From a virus: DNA of 63,719 bases. The translations under genes were made by a program, and so were the position numbers. Numbering within the stretch: position 1 is the first letter of the stretch; the number at the start of each line of letters is the position of its first letter. The stretch lies in IMG/VR virus record IMGVR_UViG_3300027969_000100, positions 1 to 63,719 of that record; one strand, given 5' to 3'. Of this stretch, positions 28,401-34,074 are shown in pieces. The notes below the pieces were generated by a model. It worked only from the letters and a program-made list of their open reading frames with translations, had not been told where the DNA came from and searched no databases.

Positions 28401-30800
28401 GGTCCACTACAGAAGTTTATTATCTCTCCTTTTAACAGAGCAATTGGATCATACGAAAAGTTTTTAAGAGATGGATACAATGATTTCTTAAAGCTTAAGA
28501 AGAAGTATAAGATTGATGACTCTAAGTTGTTTAAAAGCACCAAGCAAATGCAAAAGATAGGTATGCTAACCACATACCTTCAAGAGTACATGGCTCAGTT
28601 TGACCCTAAGAACAAAGGCATTAAGGATATTGGTAAACGTGATTGGTTCAAGGAAATCTTAGCTACCGAAACCATGAGAGATGACTACTCACCTGAAGAG
28701 CTTAAGATTATTGAAGAGATTCATGAGAGTCTACCTAAAGATAAGGATGGTAATGTAGATCCTAAGGCGGTATACGATAGCTACATAGCTAACGATGGTA
28801 AGTTCTTTACCAAGAATGAGAAGGGATTCTTTGATGCAGTAATGGAGTGGAAGAAGAATAACTCAACATCAAAGCAGAAGGCAGCTAATGAGATGAGTGG
28901 TAATGCATTCAAGGAGATTCCTTTCCATATGCTTAGATCAAGATACTCTGGACAAACTTCACAAATTACTCCATCAACATCTGGTGATAATGGTATGATC
29001 CGAATCAAGGCTGGTACCGGTAAGGAGAGAGCAAGCGAAGCAGTAGGTGCAATCAATACAAACTTTGAGAAGCTATTCATCAAAGGACTTGAGCAAACTG
29101 GTAGAGATTACTTCTTGTCTAAGACACTGAAGGATATCAACAACGTGTTGGCATCTGCTAAAAAAGAACTTAATGGAGATAAGGACCCTCTAGTTAAGGC
29201 TATATCTTATACGCTATCTGATGCATTGGCTTACGAGTTCAGTGATACAGCTAGTCAGAACATATTGAAGAGATTGGTTCAGGCAAGAGCTGCCATGACA
29301 TTGTTCGATCCTATCAGAGCAGGAGTTGAATTTACATCTACTCTACTATCCTTTGGTCTAAGAGCCAGAACATTATCTGGATACAAGAATTTATTCGGTA
29401 GTCAGGGAGAGATGAGAAATCTACTTGAGTTCACGGATAGCCCATTAAGACTACGTCAGAATATCAACAATGCAATTGATATCAATGATGGAAGGATTGA
29501 ACCACAGGGTATGCTTATGAAGTGGACTAGCTTCCTATCTGGTCTACCAGAAAGAACGATGATGGTTACATCATGGATGCCAACATTCACTAGTGAGTTT
29601 CAGAATATCACAAAGGAGAAGTTCGACATGAAGAAGTTTAATGATAGCGAAGCATACAGAGAGAAGTATGGTAAGGCAATCAAAGAAGCTTCTGCTGTGG
29701 CTGATGCTCAGACTGAGAAGATTGTTGGTCCAACTACAAAGGCAGGACAGAGAAGAGACATTGTAATTTTCCCTGGTAAAACTGTTGGTAGAGACACGGT
29801 GTCTGGCCAGATCCTTGGCTTCTTTAGTAACTATCCTTATCGAGAAGTAACTGAATTTGTAAATGGATTTAAGGAAGCAGGTGAGGTATTAAAGAAGGCT
29901 GATACAGTAGAAGCAATCAGTCAGTTGCAAAAGCCACTGGGTATTGCATTGAACGTAGCTGCTTATGGATTCTTGTCATCAGTAGTATACGCCTCCAGAT
30001 TAATTCTTCTTGGAGACGATGATGAAGAGGAGAGAGGCAACAAGTTACTTGAGGAGTTGATGACTGCTAAAGGATTCATTGAGGAGACAGCGGCAAATGC
30101 AGCAGCATTAGCGGCAAGTAAGTACGCAGGTGGAGGTAGAGCTATTCTACAAGTACTAGGTACACTTGGGATTATGATGACTGACAATGAGGAAACAAAG
30201 GCTACAATTAAAAAGATGCTAAAGGGAAGTGTGTATGTAGATCCATTACCAACTCAGAAGTTAACTGGATATGGTACCGCTGACAAAGTAAATACAGCAA
30301 TACTAAAATACATCCCTCAGTTTGTGGTTCTTAGTAATGTAATTATAGATGGCTTAGGTGGATTGAATGAAATCAAAGCTATATACGACAAGGTAGAAAG
30401 CAAAGGAGTGAATGCACTAACAGAAGATGAGGAGCTAAGAGTACTAGCATTGAGCGTTATGTTTACTGCAACTCAATTGTACTTAAACTATAAGGGATCA
30501 TCGTTGCCATCTTATAACACCTTGAAGGCAGGAATGAAAACAGTAAAGGAGGAAGCAGGAGTTGCTGATATATCTGCTGGAAAAGTACCTGCTAAAAAGA
30601 AATCATCTAGTGGTGGTGGAGGCAGCAGAGCCAAGACAATGAACAAGACTGACCTGAAGAAATATAACCGTGAGTTATATGATCAGATGTATGGTAAGGG
30701 ATCTGCTACTTATGAGATAGAGCAGGAGATAAAAGCCTTCGAGAAGGAACAACGAGAGTTTAAAAAGGATATCAAGGATAGAGTTTTTGGTGGGGACTAA
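22452..30800 (+). CDS. Giant internal virion protein with HEFAH metalloprotease motif (2782 aa)
   Basis: The protein opens with two near-identical 34-residue repeats (5-38 and 39-72, core NPKYNGDWD..NSKFPEL). Hydrophobic glycine/alanine segments lie near residues 495-520 and 2495-2515. A zinc-protease-like HEFAH stands at 1328-1332, with a candidate third ligand in EEALA near 1391. The remainder is helical and Lys/Glu-rich. The C-terminal third resembles the large polyvalent proteins of phages and mobile elements. I find no DxDGD motif, so it is not the giant virion RNA polymerase of crAss-like phages. I infer ejection into the host at infection, perhaps with a proteolytic step. Confidence 0.7.
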   Translation: MEEQLLKDYVATYLNPKYNGDWDLVNSKFPELSGLDKQLLKDYVATYTNPKYNGDWDVVNSKFPELFPAGKSGAESPMAIQTAQEQPVKKKDTASPFVDGGSELTRFDPASGQVVQETPAFTQPKPEVKIPEQKLPARTEFQFQPGKPLPEQKTAPLPKFVEEQLSAVKPELIGKTEENVVPQLKYQFGPLGFKFEQTRAGDYMMATSPSGESIYISLDVVDNKDRETEANKLNAFLRKGATTVKNLSTLQKQYTDANKKIVSQKELDESLASINAEETKIMARNAEFVKAQNKLEAEKAQLESVPVQQRNNPAYIARVNDFIERADQFSGEFQTFAKDAEDLSKRGQQLNKSIGKYTEMKAEQGTWYGAALNAFANKSYYEMAKGLSGVAVDFIGEVISATGLPIMSPENYEKTFIEQAKKEGINVTEGEDFISLANKLDPETLAKIENRVIDAGKKSVKGEVVGGLDKASKMIMESSGVSPEYYRSIEETFVGGALLGALTSIPAMAGGPVTRTILMGSQVLSGLDTEMANNPEFADISENEKLLVKAPIAVAVGVLESLGLSNLLKQKGFLNGIVLKALGKVGTGASYKTFGEVIKNEVESAVDRGALTLGAGFLAEAETGALQEVADIGIKEIYNMAKEKEMFDTPDSVVKFIEQVGKAGLQEGIGAGVLSVPGSVSAAYTGKGFLGMDDAQFAMFEKMANDSNIQKGFVARLKSRINNGEITAAEGKDILNNYRNSVGLFNSLPENLDMQGKKEAMNLLKEKRDLERQIDGKDQALTTPQRNRVNEINQQLTKLSEDAIQEQAAGQVPVQPGATVSQEVAQGEPQAEPQGVAEEGQVQEVAPVSPAVSPAISPIQEATPQVDFTEAEVNALSDLLDKSESEGKNLPEVFQLETTTDNEGKKQVLVESATKLMETVSDDLSSTSKPTNAPTMETTPIVITENTELTNKVSRFPLVDLIKKKINLVMADQLKVGDGFMGGPLFPLIDGIFGKAAWASINLDAARKIVRGAINGDYSVVFNMNPTAVDSNTAFMDTFIKKLNEAGIKENVLVELKSYVKDKKFGKKTDQIRKIAETSNTIDEFSEKLSELDVDTISDFVKKIIPSKSVVAETAIGKILQAQNITQEDIRGEISEQLAKDLPMGAMTMVLKITDANGNPVTEKNIDDAIITPEQQKAEGIPSHRNYPFYVRGTALGILDSTVPFWNMSKAAMSTINAKVAKVIRNNEGKAYSASQARAAAMRSASMKASKAFTTQAPTKSTYQQFIERLSKAIPSVEVVTSQKQFDDLLTNLNAKSLATKNQKIYGAVLDGKLYLNPSLENFNTPIHEFAHVWTNTIKELSPEIYQKGIELIKGSDYVSQIEASKDYKRITDKMKKDGATDQEISDYILEEALATAIGDKGESFATAAQQRNFKNWLNDLFAFIKKLTGISKLTPEQIQNISLDDFLNSVVVDLLSENKLFKNAEVNNLSNQLQLMAKPDLKADDIVKIGLANGFSVPAIKELLSRRGFTEQAINEALGKQTPAAKKVEVTEEFAPGYDRMIGQLEGVVEKSLKRGTTQAKAMENAINYLQGTKVYENATDVQRETMVRDVNKRFKKREKRAPSAKKVLGQKKDVVTITVDLAKERDRIIKEQIKQAKEVTGDLNEKRAALANSIRLFEDGGVITTAQTKTIVNRISKVNLNNPIMVDRLLAYIEKVFDNANYAADMTELRKLQRQARTKKHTSMKDFVDRFTFINPELIPLDRLQDYKEALDFLNNRTPSYARMNEMLPEIESYELSEKFDSVKTIDDIKEKYKGIRLNKVESVEEYVALIKDINSIKRKLYQLLENEVISQQEYDIQVTIIGEDQLKVENNYAVQITKIKKDLIAEINKQRPKTNPEFTKEENDLIKEYLELNDADLESLSPEDLFVLNDLLENVSNGEIDYYRFKNVVSKAANNKAGVEVGKQLKTSKLSLGSAELRKKMAQFESSFWEGLLGLGRATSGPLQKFIISPFNRAIGSYEKFLRDGYNDFLKLKKKYKIDDSKLFKSTKQMQKIGMLTTYLQEYMAQFDPKNKGIKDIGKRDWFKEILATETMRDDYSPEELKIIEEIHESLPKDKDGNVDPKAVYDSYIANDGKFFTKNEKGFFDAVMEWKKNNSTSKQKAANEMSGNAFKEIPFHMLRSRYSGQTSQITPSTSGDNGMIRIKAGTGKERASEAVGAINTNFEKLFIKGLEQTGRDYFLSKTLKDINNVLASAKKELNGDKDPLVKAISYTLSDALAYEFSDTASQNILKRLVQARAAMTLFDPIRAGVEFTSTLLSFGLRARTLSGYKNLFGSQGEMRNLLEFTDSPLRLRQNINNAIDINDGRIEPQGMLMKWTSFLSGLPERTMMVTSWMPTFTSEFQNITKEKFDMKKFNDSEAYREKYGKAIKEASAVADAQTEKIVGPTTKAGQRRDIVIFPGKTVGRDTVSGQILGFFSNYPYREVTEFVNGFKEAGEVLKKADTVEAISQLQKPLGIALNVAAYGFLSSVVYASRLILLGDDDEEERGNKLLEELMTAKGFIEETAANAAALAASKYAGGGRAILQVLGTLGIMMTDNEETKATIKKMLKGSVYVDPLPTQKLTGYGTADKVNTAILKYIPQFVVLSNVIIDGLGGLNEIKAIYDKVESKGVNALTEDEELRVLALSVMFTATQLYLNYKGSSLPSYNTLKAGMKTVKEEAGVADISAGKVPAKKKSSSGGGGSRAKTMNKTDLKKYNRELYDQMYGKGSATYEIEQEIKAFEKEQREFKKDIKDRVFGGD

Positions 30801-30812
30801 AAGTCTTCCCCA
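30791..30812. terminator. Possible bidirectional terminator between converging blocks
   Basis: TGGGGACT and AGTCTTCCCCA can form an imperfect hairpin with a bulge, spanning the stop codons of the plus-strand giant gene and the last minus-strand gene, whose ends overlap by four bases. T-runs are weak, so this is tentative. Confidence 0.35.
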
Positions 30813-30994
30813 TATTCTATGGTCTTGATGATATCTCTCAGGTCTTTTATCAAGGACTTCACCTCATCCTTAACGGATACGTACTCCCTGTCCACGAGCT
30901 TCTCGTAGATGGTGCTGATGCTATCATGGAAGCCTTCTGTAGTGAAGGCTATCCTTGAAGCTCTGTCTCTTTCTTGTTGGAGTGTTCCATCCAT
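30797..30994 (-). CDS. Small hypothetical protein, 65 aa
   Basis: The last gene of the minus-strand block. It is charged and helical (KDEVKSLIKDLRDIIKTIEYG). It overlaps the end of the DnaA-like gene by 46 bases and the giant gene on the other strand by four. I do not recognise it. Confidence 0.5.
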   Translation of the reverse strand: MDGTLQQERDRASRIAFTTEGFHDSISTIYEKLVDREYVSVKDEVKSLIKDLRDIIKTIEYGEDF

Positions 30995-31434
30995 TCTTTC
31001 TCAGTTATAAAATTGTAAATAGGTCTCATTCTTTCTTTGAGTAATCTAATCTCCTGCTTAAGTGCCTCATTCTCTTGCACTAATCTACCAACAATATTGT
31101 ATGAATCAACGGGTTCATCCCTAAATTTATTCATAACCACCATCTCCTTGCACTTCAGATATAAACTTCTAAATTTTGAATCCAGTTCAACAAGGTCATT
31201 GAATCTTTTAAGGTAGTACTCAGCAGCGTATCTGCTCTTCTTTAAGTTGTATGCTATGCTCTCAACGTGCATGCCTGTGTCCTTTAGTAGTGAGGAGAAT
31301 ATCATTCTGGCTTCCACCTCACCACGGTACCTTGTGGTGGATAGGATACGTTCTCCTGTTACTAGCTCAACGATGTTCCGTAGCCCATCAATCTTATTTC
31401 TCTCTTCCGTAAAAGAGCTCTGCTTTGATTCCAT
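30949..31434 (-). CDS. DnaA domain IV-like DNA-binding protein with C-terminal coiled coil
   Basis: Residues about 24-95 (VTGERILSTTRYRGEVEARM, then SSLLKDTGMHVESIAYNLKK and SRYAAEYYLKRF) follow the helix pattern of the DnaA C-terminal duplex-DNA-binding domain, although the usual DHTTV is replaced by KSRYAAEY. Residues 115-145 are a coiled coil (ENEALKQEIRLLKERM). There is no AAA+ ATPase domain in 161 residues. I infer origin or operator binding. It is one of two such proteins in this block. Confidence 0.6.
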   Translation of the reverse strand: MESKQSSFTEERNKIDGLRNIVELVTGERILSTTRYRGEVEARMIFSSLLKDTGMHVESIAYNLKKSRYAAEYYLKRFNDLVELDSKFRSLYLKCKEMVVMNKFRDEPVDSYNIVGRLVQENEALKQEIRLLKERMRPIYNFITEKEWMEHSNKKETELQG

Positions 31435-31648
31435 GTTTCTGTAGTTCTTTGATTCTATATTCCTGTAGTTTACTTGGCTTTCCTGTCGCTCGCTTCACCT
31501 CGTAGAACTCAACGTCAGAGTCCTTAGGTATAGCTATAAGGTCAGGGATACCGTTCTTGTTGGTCTTAATCAACTTGATTACATAGTACCCCTGATCCTC
31601 CAGGTCCTTCATTAACTTAGTCTGTACCTGCTGCTCTGTCATTGACAT
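31394..31648 (-). CDS. VRR-NUC domain nuclease
   Basis: The whole 84-residue protein is a minimal VRR-NUC fold: EQQVQTKLMKDLEDQGYYVIK, then the catalytic GIPDLIAI and EFYEVKRA (the PD...ExK pattern), and a final Gln/Tyr helix (SKLQEYRIKEL). Such stand-alone nucleases cut branched DNA and are common in phages, where they may resolve Holliday or replication intermediates. It overlaps its neighbours on both sides. Confidence 0.85.
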   Translation of the reverse strand: MSMTEQQVQTKLMKDLEDQGYYVIKLIKTNKNGIPDLIAIPKDSDVEFYEVKRATGKPSKLQEYRIKELQKHGIKAELFYGREK

Positions 31649-31824
31649 ACTTCATTGTCAAATTCTAATTCATATTCATAAAAATATGGACAGGCCCACC
31701 TAGGATTATCACACTTAAGCTTTACCATTGTTGATTTGTAAGATCCAACTTGTAATACTGTAGCCATCCCTGAACGCTTTGTTTTTACTCTATCTCCAAC
31801 TTTCAATTTATCAAATGGTGTCAT
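31639..31824 (-). CDS. Small beta-rich hypothetical protein, 61 aa
   Basis: A short protein with a KVGDRVKTKRSGMATVLQVG segment resembling an SH3- or KOW-like barrel. It contains two internal Cys and an aromatic CPYFYEYELEF patch. It overlaps both neighbours by four to ten bases in the same operon. Function unknown. Confidence 0.55.
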   Translation of the reverse strand: MTPFDKLKVGDRVKTKRSGMATVLQVGSYKSTMVKLKCDNPRWACPYFYEYELEFDNEVCQ

Positions 31825-32012
31825 TTCACTATCTCTTTAAGTTGACTCCAAATAGCTTCGCTTAAATCTCCCCAATACATTTCGCACTTGCCATCTTTGA
31901 TGGGTGGGTCAATGAAATAATATTGATAGTCATCAGGCTTAGCTGTGAATCGGTAGCAGCTTTCTTTGTAGGGACAATTTGTCCCCGGGCACATTGTTAT
32001 GTCAGGGCTCAT
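31821..32012 (-). CDS. Cys-rich small protein, 63 aa
   Basis: The N-terminus CPGTNCPYKESCYRF (residues 8-22) plus a later Cys gives four Cys that could bind zinc or an iron-sulfur centre. Proteins with this start recur, as I remember, in Bacteroidota phages without a known role. It overlaps the next gene by four bases. Confidence 0.6.
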   Translation of the reverse strand: MSPDITMCPGTNCPYKESCYRFTAKPDDYQYYFIDPPIKDGKCEMYWGDLSEAIWSQLKEIVK

Positions 32013-32215
32013 AGGTTTTCTAGTTCTTGTTTAACTTCTTTCCAATAATAATTCATTGTCCCAAAATCATATTTATTAATATTTTTTATTGAATGTAATA
32101 CTTCATCTACTGCTATCAATGCACATTCTTTTCTAACTTCTCTAAATCCAAATTGAAATTTCTCATTTTTAAGATAGCGATTAACTAACTCTTCTGCTTT
32201 TTCTTTAGGTGTCAT
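32009..32215 (-). CDS. Small hypothetical protein starting MTPKEKAEELV, 68 aa
   Basis: I choose ATG 32215 rather than the far upstream start, because the upstream part only shadows the neighbouring gene and the MTPKEKAEELVNRYL start is common in Bacteroidota phage proteins. It contains a Cys-Ala-Leu-Ile-Ala-Val-Asp helix. It overlaps the preceding gene by 11 bases. Function unknown. Confidence 0.6.
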   Translation of the reverse strand: MTPKEKAEELVNRYLKNEKFQFGFREVRKECALIAVDEVLHSIKNINKYDFGTMNYYWKEVKQELENL

Positions 32216-32417
32216 CTCCGTAGGTATCTTTGTAGTACTGTTCCCCTGATTTCCCATTGTCTGGATACCCATCTGAGTAGCCTTCTTCATAACTATCTTT
32301 AATCTGCTCCTTCTCCATTTCTTTGGCTTTATTGCATTCCTCTCGATAAGCCTTTGGTATTTCAGGATAATCTTCTGCAATTTTCTTAATCAACCAATCT
32401 ACTGCTGTCTGTTTCAT
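32205..32417 (-). CDS. Small acidic protein starting MKQTAVDWLI, 70 aa
   Basis: A helical N-terminus is followed by an acidic Gly/Tyr/Asp-rich tail (EEGYSDGYPDNGKSGEQYY). From memory this is a frequent protein of Bacteroidota phages with no known function. It starts in an ATGA overlap with the upstream 50-codon gene. Confidence 0.65.
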   Translation of the reverse strand: MKQTAVDWLIKKIAEDYPEIPKAYREECNKAKEMEKEQIKDSYEEGYSDGYPDNGKSGEQYYKDTYGDDT

Positions 32418-32566
32418 AGCTTATCAATTAAATTGTTTAAGTTCTCATCTGATGGGAAGTTATCCTTGTCAGTACTCCAATACTCTAGGTACCTGTCCCT
32501 GTGTACAGCGTACCACCTCTGTGTGTATTCATTCCAATGAAATACGTAGTTCCAAATCTTTTCCAT
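32414..32566 (-). CDS. Tryptophan-rich 50-aa protein
   Basis: Reading down from ATG 32566 gives MEKIWNYVFHWNEYTQRWYA followed by a charged tail and TGA at 32414, which overlaps the next ATG. Five Trp and six Tyr in 50 residues and the ATGA coupling support a real gene. The role is unknown. Confidence 0.6.
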   Translation of the reverse strand: MEKIWNYVFHWNEYTQRWYAVHRDRYLEYWSTDKDNFPSDENLNNLIDKL

Positions 32567-32580
32567 ATTGTTTTTATTTG

Positions 32581-32594
32581 TGGCATATATGCCA
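32581..32594. repeat. 14-bp perfect palindrome TGGCATATATGCCA
   Basis: The palindrome lies between the tRNA-like element and the 50-codon gene, 15 bases upstream of that gene's ATG. It could be an operator for a dimeric regulator or a small hairpin. No second copy was noticed. Confidence 0.5.
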
Positions 32595-32604
32595 TAATTA
32601 AAAT

Positions 32605-32708
32605 AGTCAGGGCAGGTTATAATCCTGCACGCACATCTAAGGGTATCTCAATGTGCCATCACTTTTGACAAGCAGCTCCGATGTGTGTCTCTATTCCACC
32701 ACCTGACT
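32605..32708 (-). ncRNA. tRNA-like element (possible degenerate tRNA-Leu)
   Basis: Read on the minus strand, the ends AGTCAGG and CCTGACT pair as a 7-bp acceptor stem. Directly inside the 3' arm, GCAGG/CCTGC forms a 5-bp T-stem with a 7-base loop ATTATAA. After the 5' arm comes TGGTGGAATAGAGACACA, which closely matches a Leu-type D-arm. GCACAT/ATGTGC can form a long variable arm. The T-loop lacks TTC, the anticodon arm has an over-long loop (CATC/GATG around about 19 bases) and no CCA is encoded, so I cannot name an anticodon. It may be a decayed tRNA or a tRNA mimic. It begins two bases inside the end of the helicase gene. Confidence 0.4.
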
Positions 32709-34074
32709 ATGTATTCTTAAAGTGATTAACTGTGTAGTCCTTCTTCTTTATCACAGCCTTGTACACGTCATGCTCAATGCCTCCCTTACTGAAGACCCAG
32801 TACACATGGTTGAACGAACGATCTTTTGTTGTCATCCTATCCCTGCTCTGCCAGTAGCTCGTAGCACTGAAGTCAATGTTGTAGTACACCAAGTACTTGG
32901 CATGCCTAAGACTGATCCCCTCCCTGCCACTAACTATCTGGAGTGCAATGCTCTTGTCCGTGCTCTCAAATATACTAAGATCAGTTGTTAGTTCATCATT
33001 AAACACTGACTGTAAGGCAGATAACTCTTCCTTAAATTTATAGAAGATGCCTATCTTACTTCCTTGAAATTTTTGTTTAATGAACTCAGCCTTGCTGGTG
33101 TCCAGCACCATGCTGTTGCCACTCTCAAACTTAATCGTCCCACTGCATAGCTGGTGTACCTTCATCATCAACTTCACTGCCGTGTCAGCCAGTATCACCT
33201 CAGTCTTACCCTCAATCACCAAGTCTTTCTTTAGTCTCTTGATAAGCTGCATGGTAGACTCCTTCATCTCCACCTCTAAGATCTCCTCAGTAACTGATGA
33301 CACGAACCCTGCCTCCTTCTGTGAGAAGTTTATCATGTGTGGCTTCATCTTCTCAATGATGCTGTCCAACCCATCGCTGTAGTCATTGATGAATAGACCG
33401 TTGATGTTCTTCTGCTTTACCTTGACATACTTGTCGCAAAATTTGTAGAAGTTTACGAACTCTCGGAAGGGATTGTTAGGTATCGCATACACCTGATGGT
33501 ACATCTGTGAGTAACTCTCAGGTGTTGGTGTACCAGACATGAGTATCACCTTAGGCTTATACTTAGAGATGGCGTGTCGCATCATTACAGCCCGATTGCT
33601 GGGCTTTGGGAACGCACCTATACTATGTGCCTCATCAATGACTATTAGGTCAAATTTGAAGCTATCTACCACGTTGTGGAGGCTCTCATAGTTGATCACC
33701 TTTATATGGTAGCTAGGCTTAAGCAAATCGTAGTCCTTCTCGATGCTGCCGATGGCCTTCTTCTTGGTCACGAACAGCACTGACTTAGCTCCGCACTGAC
33801 TTGCTATGCCTAGGCTAGTCAAGGTCTTGCCTGTACGAACCTCCATAGCTAGGTACACGAAGCCATGTGTCTCAATGGCTCGTGCTCCCTGCGATATTAT
33901 ATCCCTCTGGTATGGTCTAAACTGCATGCTATATGTCCCGTAATAAGATAGACTGTTCTTTATTTTAGTTACTACATCTGGATCAACGAACTTACTCTTT
34001 GATACTACATCGTAAAGTGTACCGCAGTATCGTAGCATCTGCTCATCCGAGTACCCAGGTACCCTATCAATCAT
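32707..34074 (-). CDS. SNF2/SF2-type DNA helicase
   Basis: A 455-residue helicase. Motif Q/I is RPYQRD (53-58) with Walker A RTGKT at 80-84, motif II is DEAH at 147-150, motif III is SGTPTP near 180, and the C-terminal RecA lobe has SGREGISLRHA and the arginine-finger motif QSRDRM. This is the layout of compact phage SNF2-like helicases that remodel DNA or aid replication and recombination. It overlaps the primase-helicase gene by eight bases. Confidence 0.88.
   Translation of the reverse strand: MIDRVPGYSDEQMLRYCGTLYDVVSKSKFVDPDVVTKIKNSLSYYGTYSMQFRPYQRDIISQGARAIETHGFVYLAMEVRTGKTLTSLGIASQCGAKSVLFVTKKKAIGSIEKDYDLLKPSYHIKVINYESLHNVVDSFKFDLIVIDEAHSIGAFPKPSNRAVMMRHAISKYKPKVILMSGTPTPESYSQMYHQVYAIPNNPFREFVNFYKFCDKYVKVKQKNINGLFINDYSDGLDSIIEKMKPHMINFSQKEAGFVSSVTEEILEVEMKESTMQLIKRLKKDLVIEGKTEVILADTAVKLMMKVHQLCSGTIKFESGNSMVLDTSKAEFIKQKFQGSKIGIFYKFKEELSALQSVFNDELTTDLSIFESTDKSIALQIVSGREGISLRHAKYLVYYNIDFSATSYWQSRDRMTTKDRSFNHVYWVFSKGGIEHDVYKAVIKKKDYTVNHFKNT

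Noticed and set aside
22452-30800. Virion RNA polymerase
   Set aside because: The giant gene lacks the DxDGD-type catalytic motif and shows a metalloprotease motif instead.
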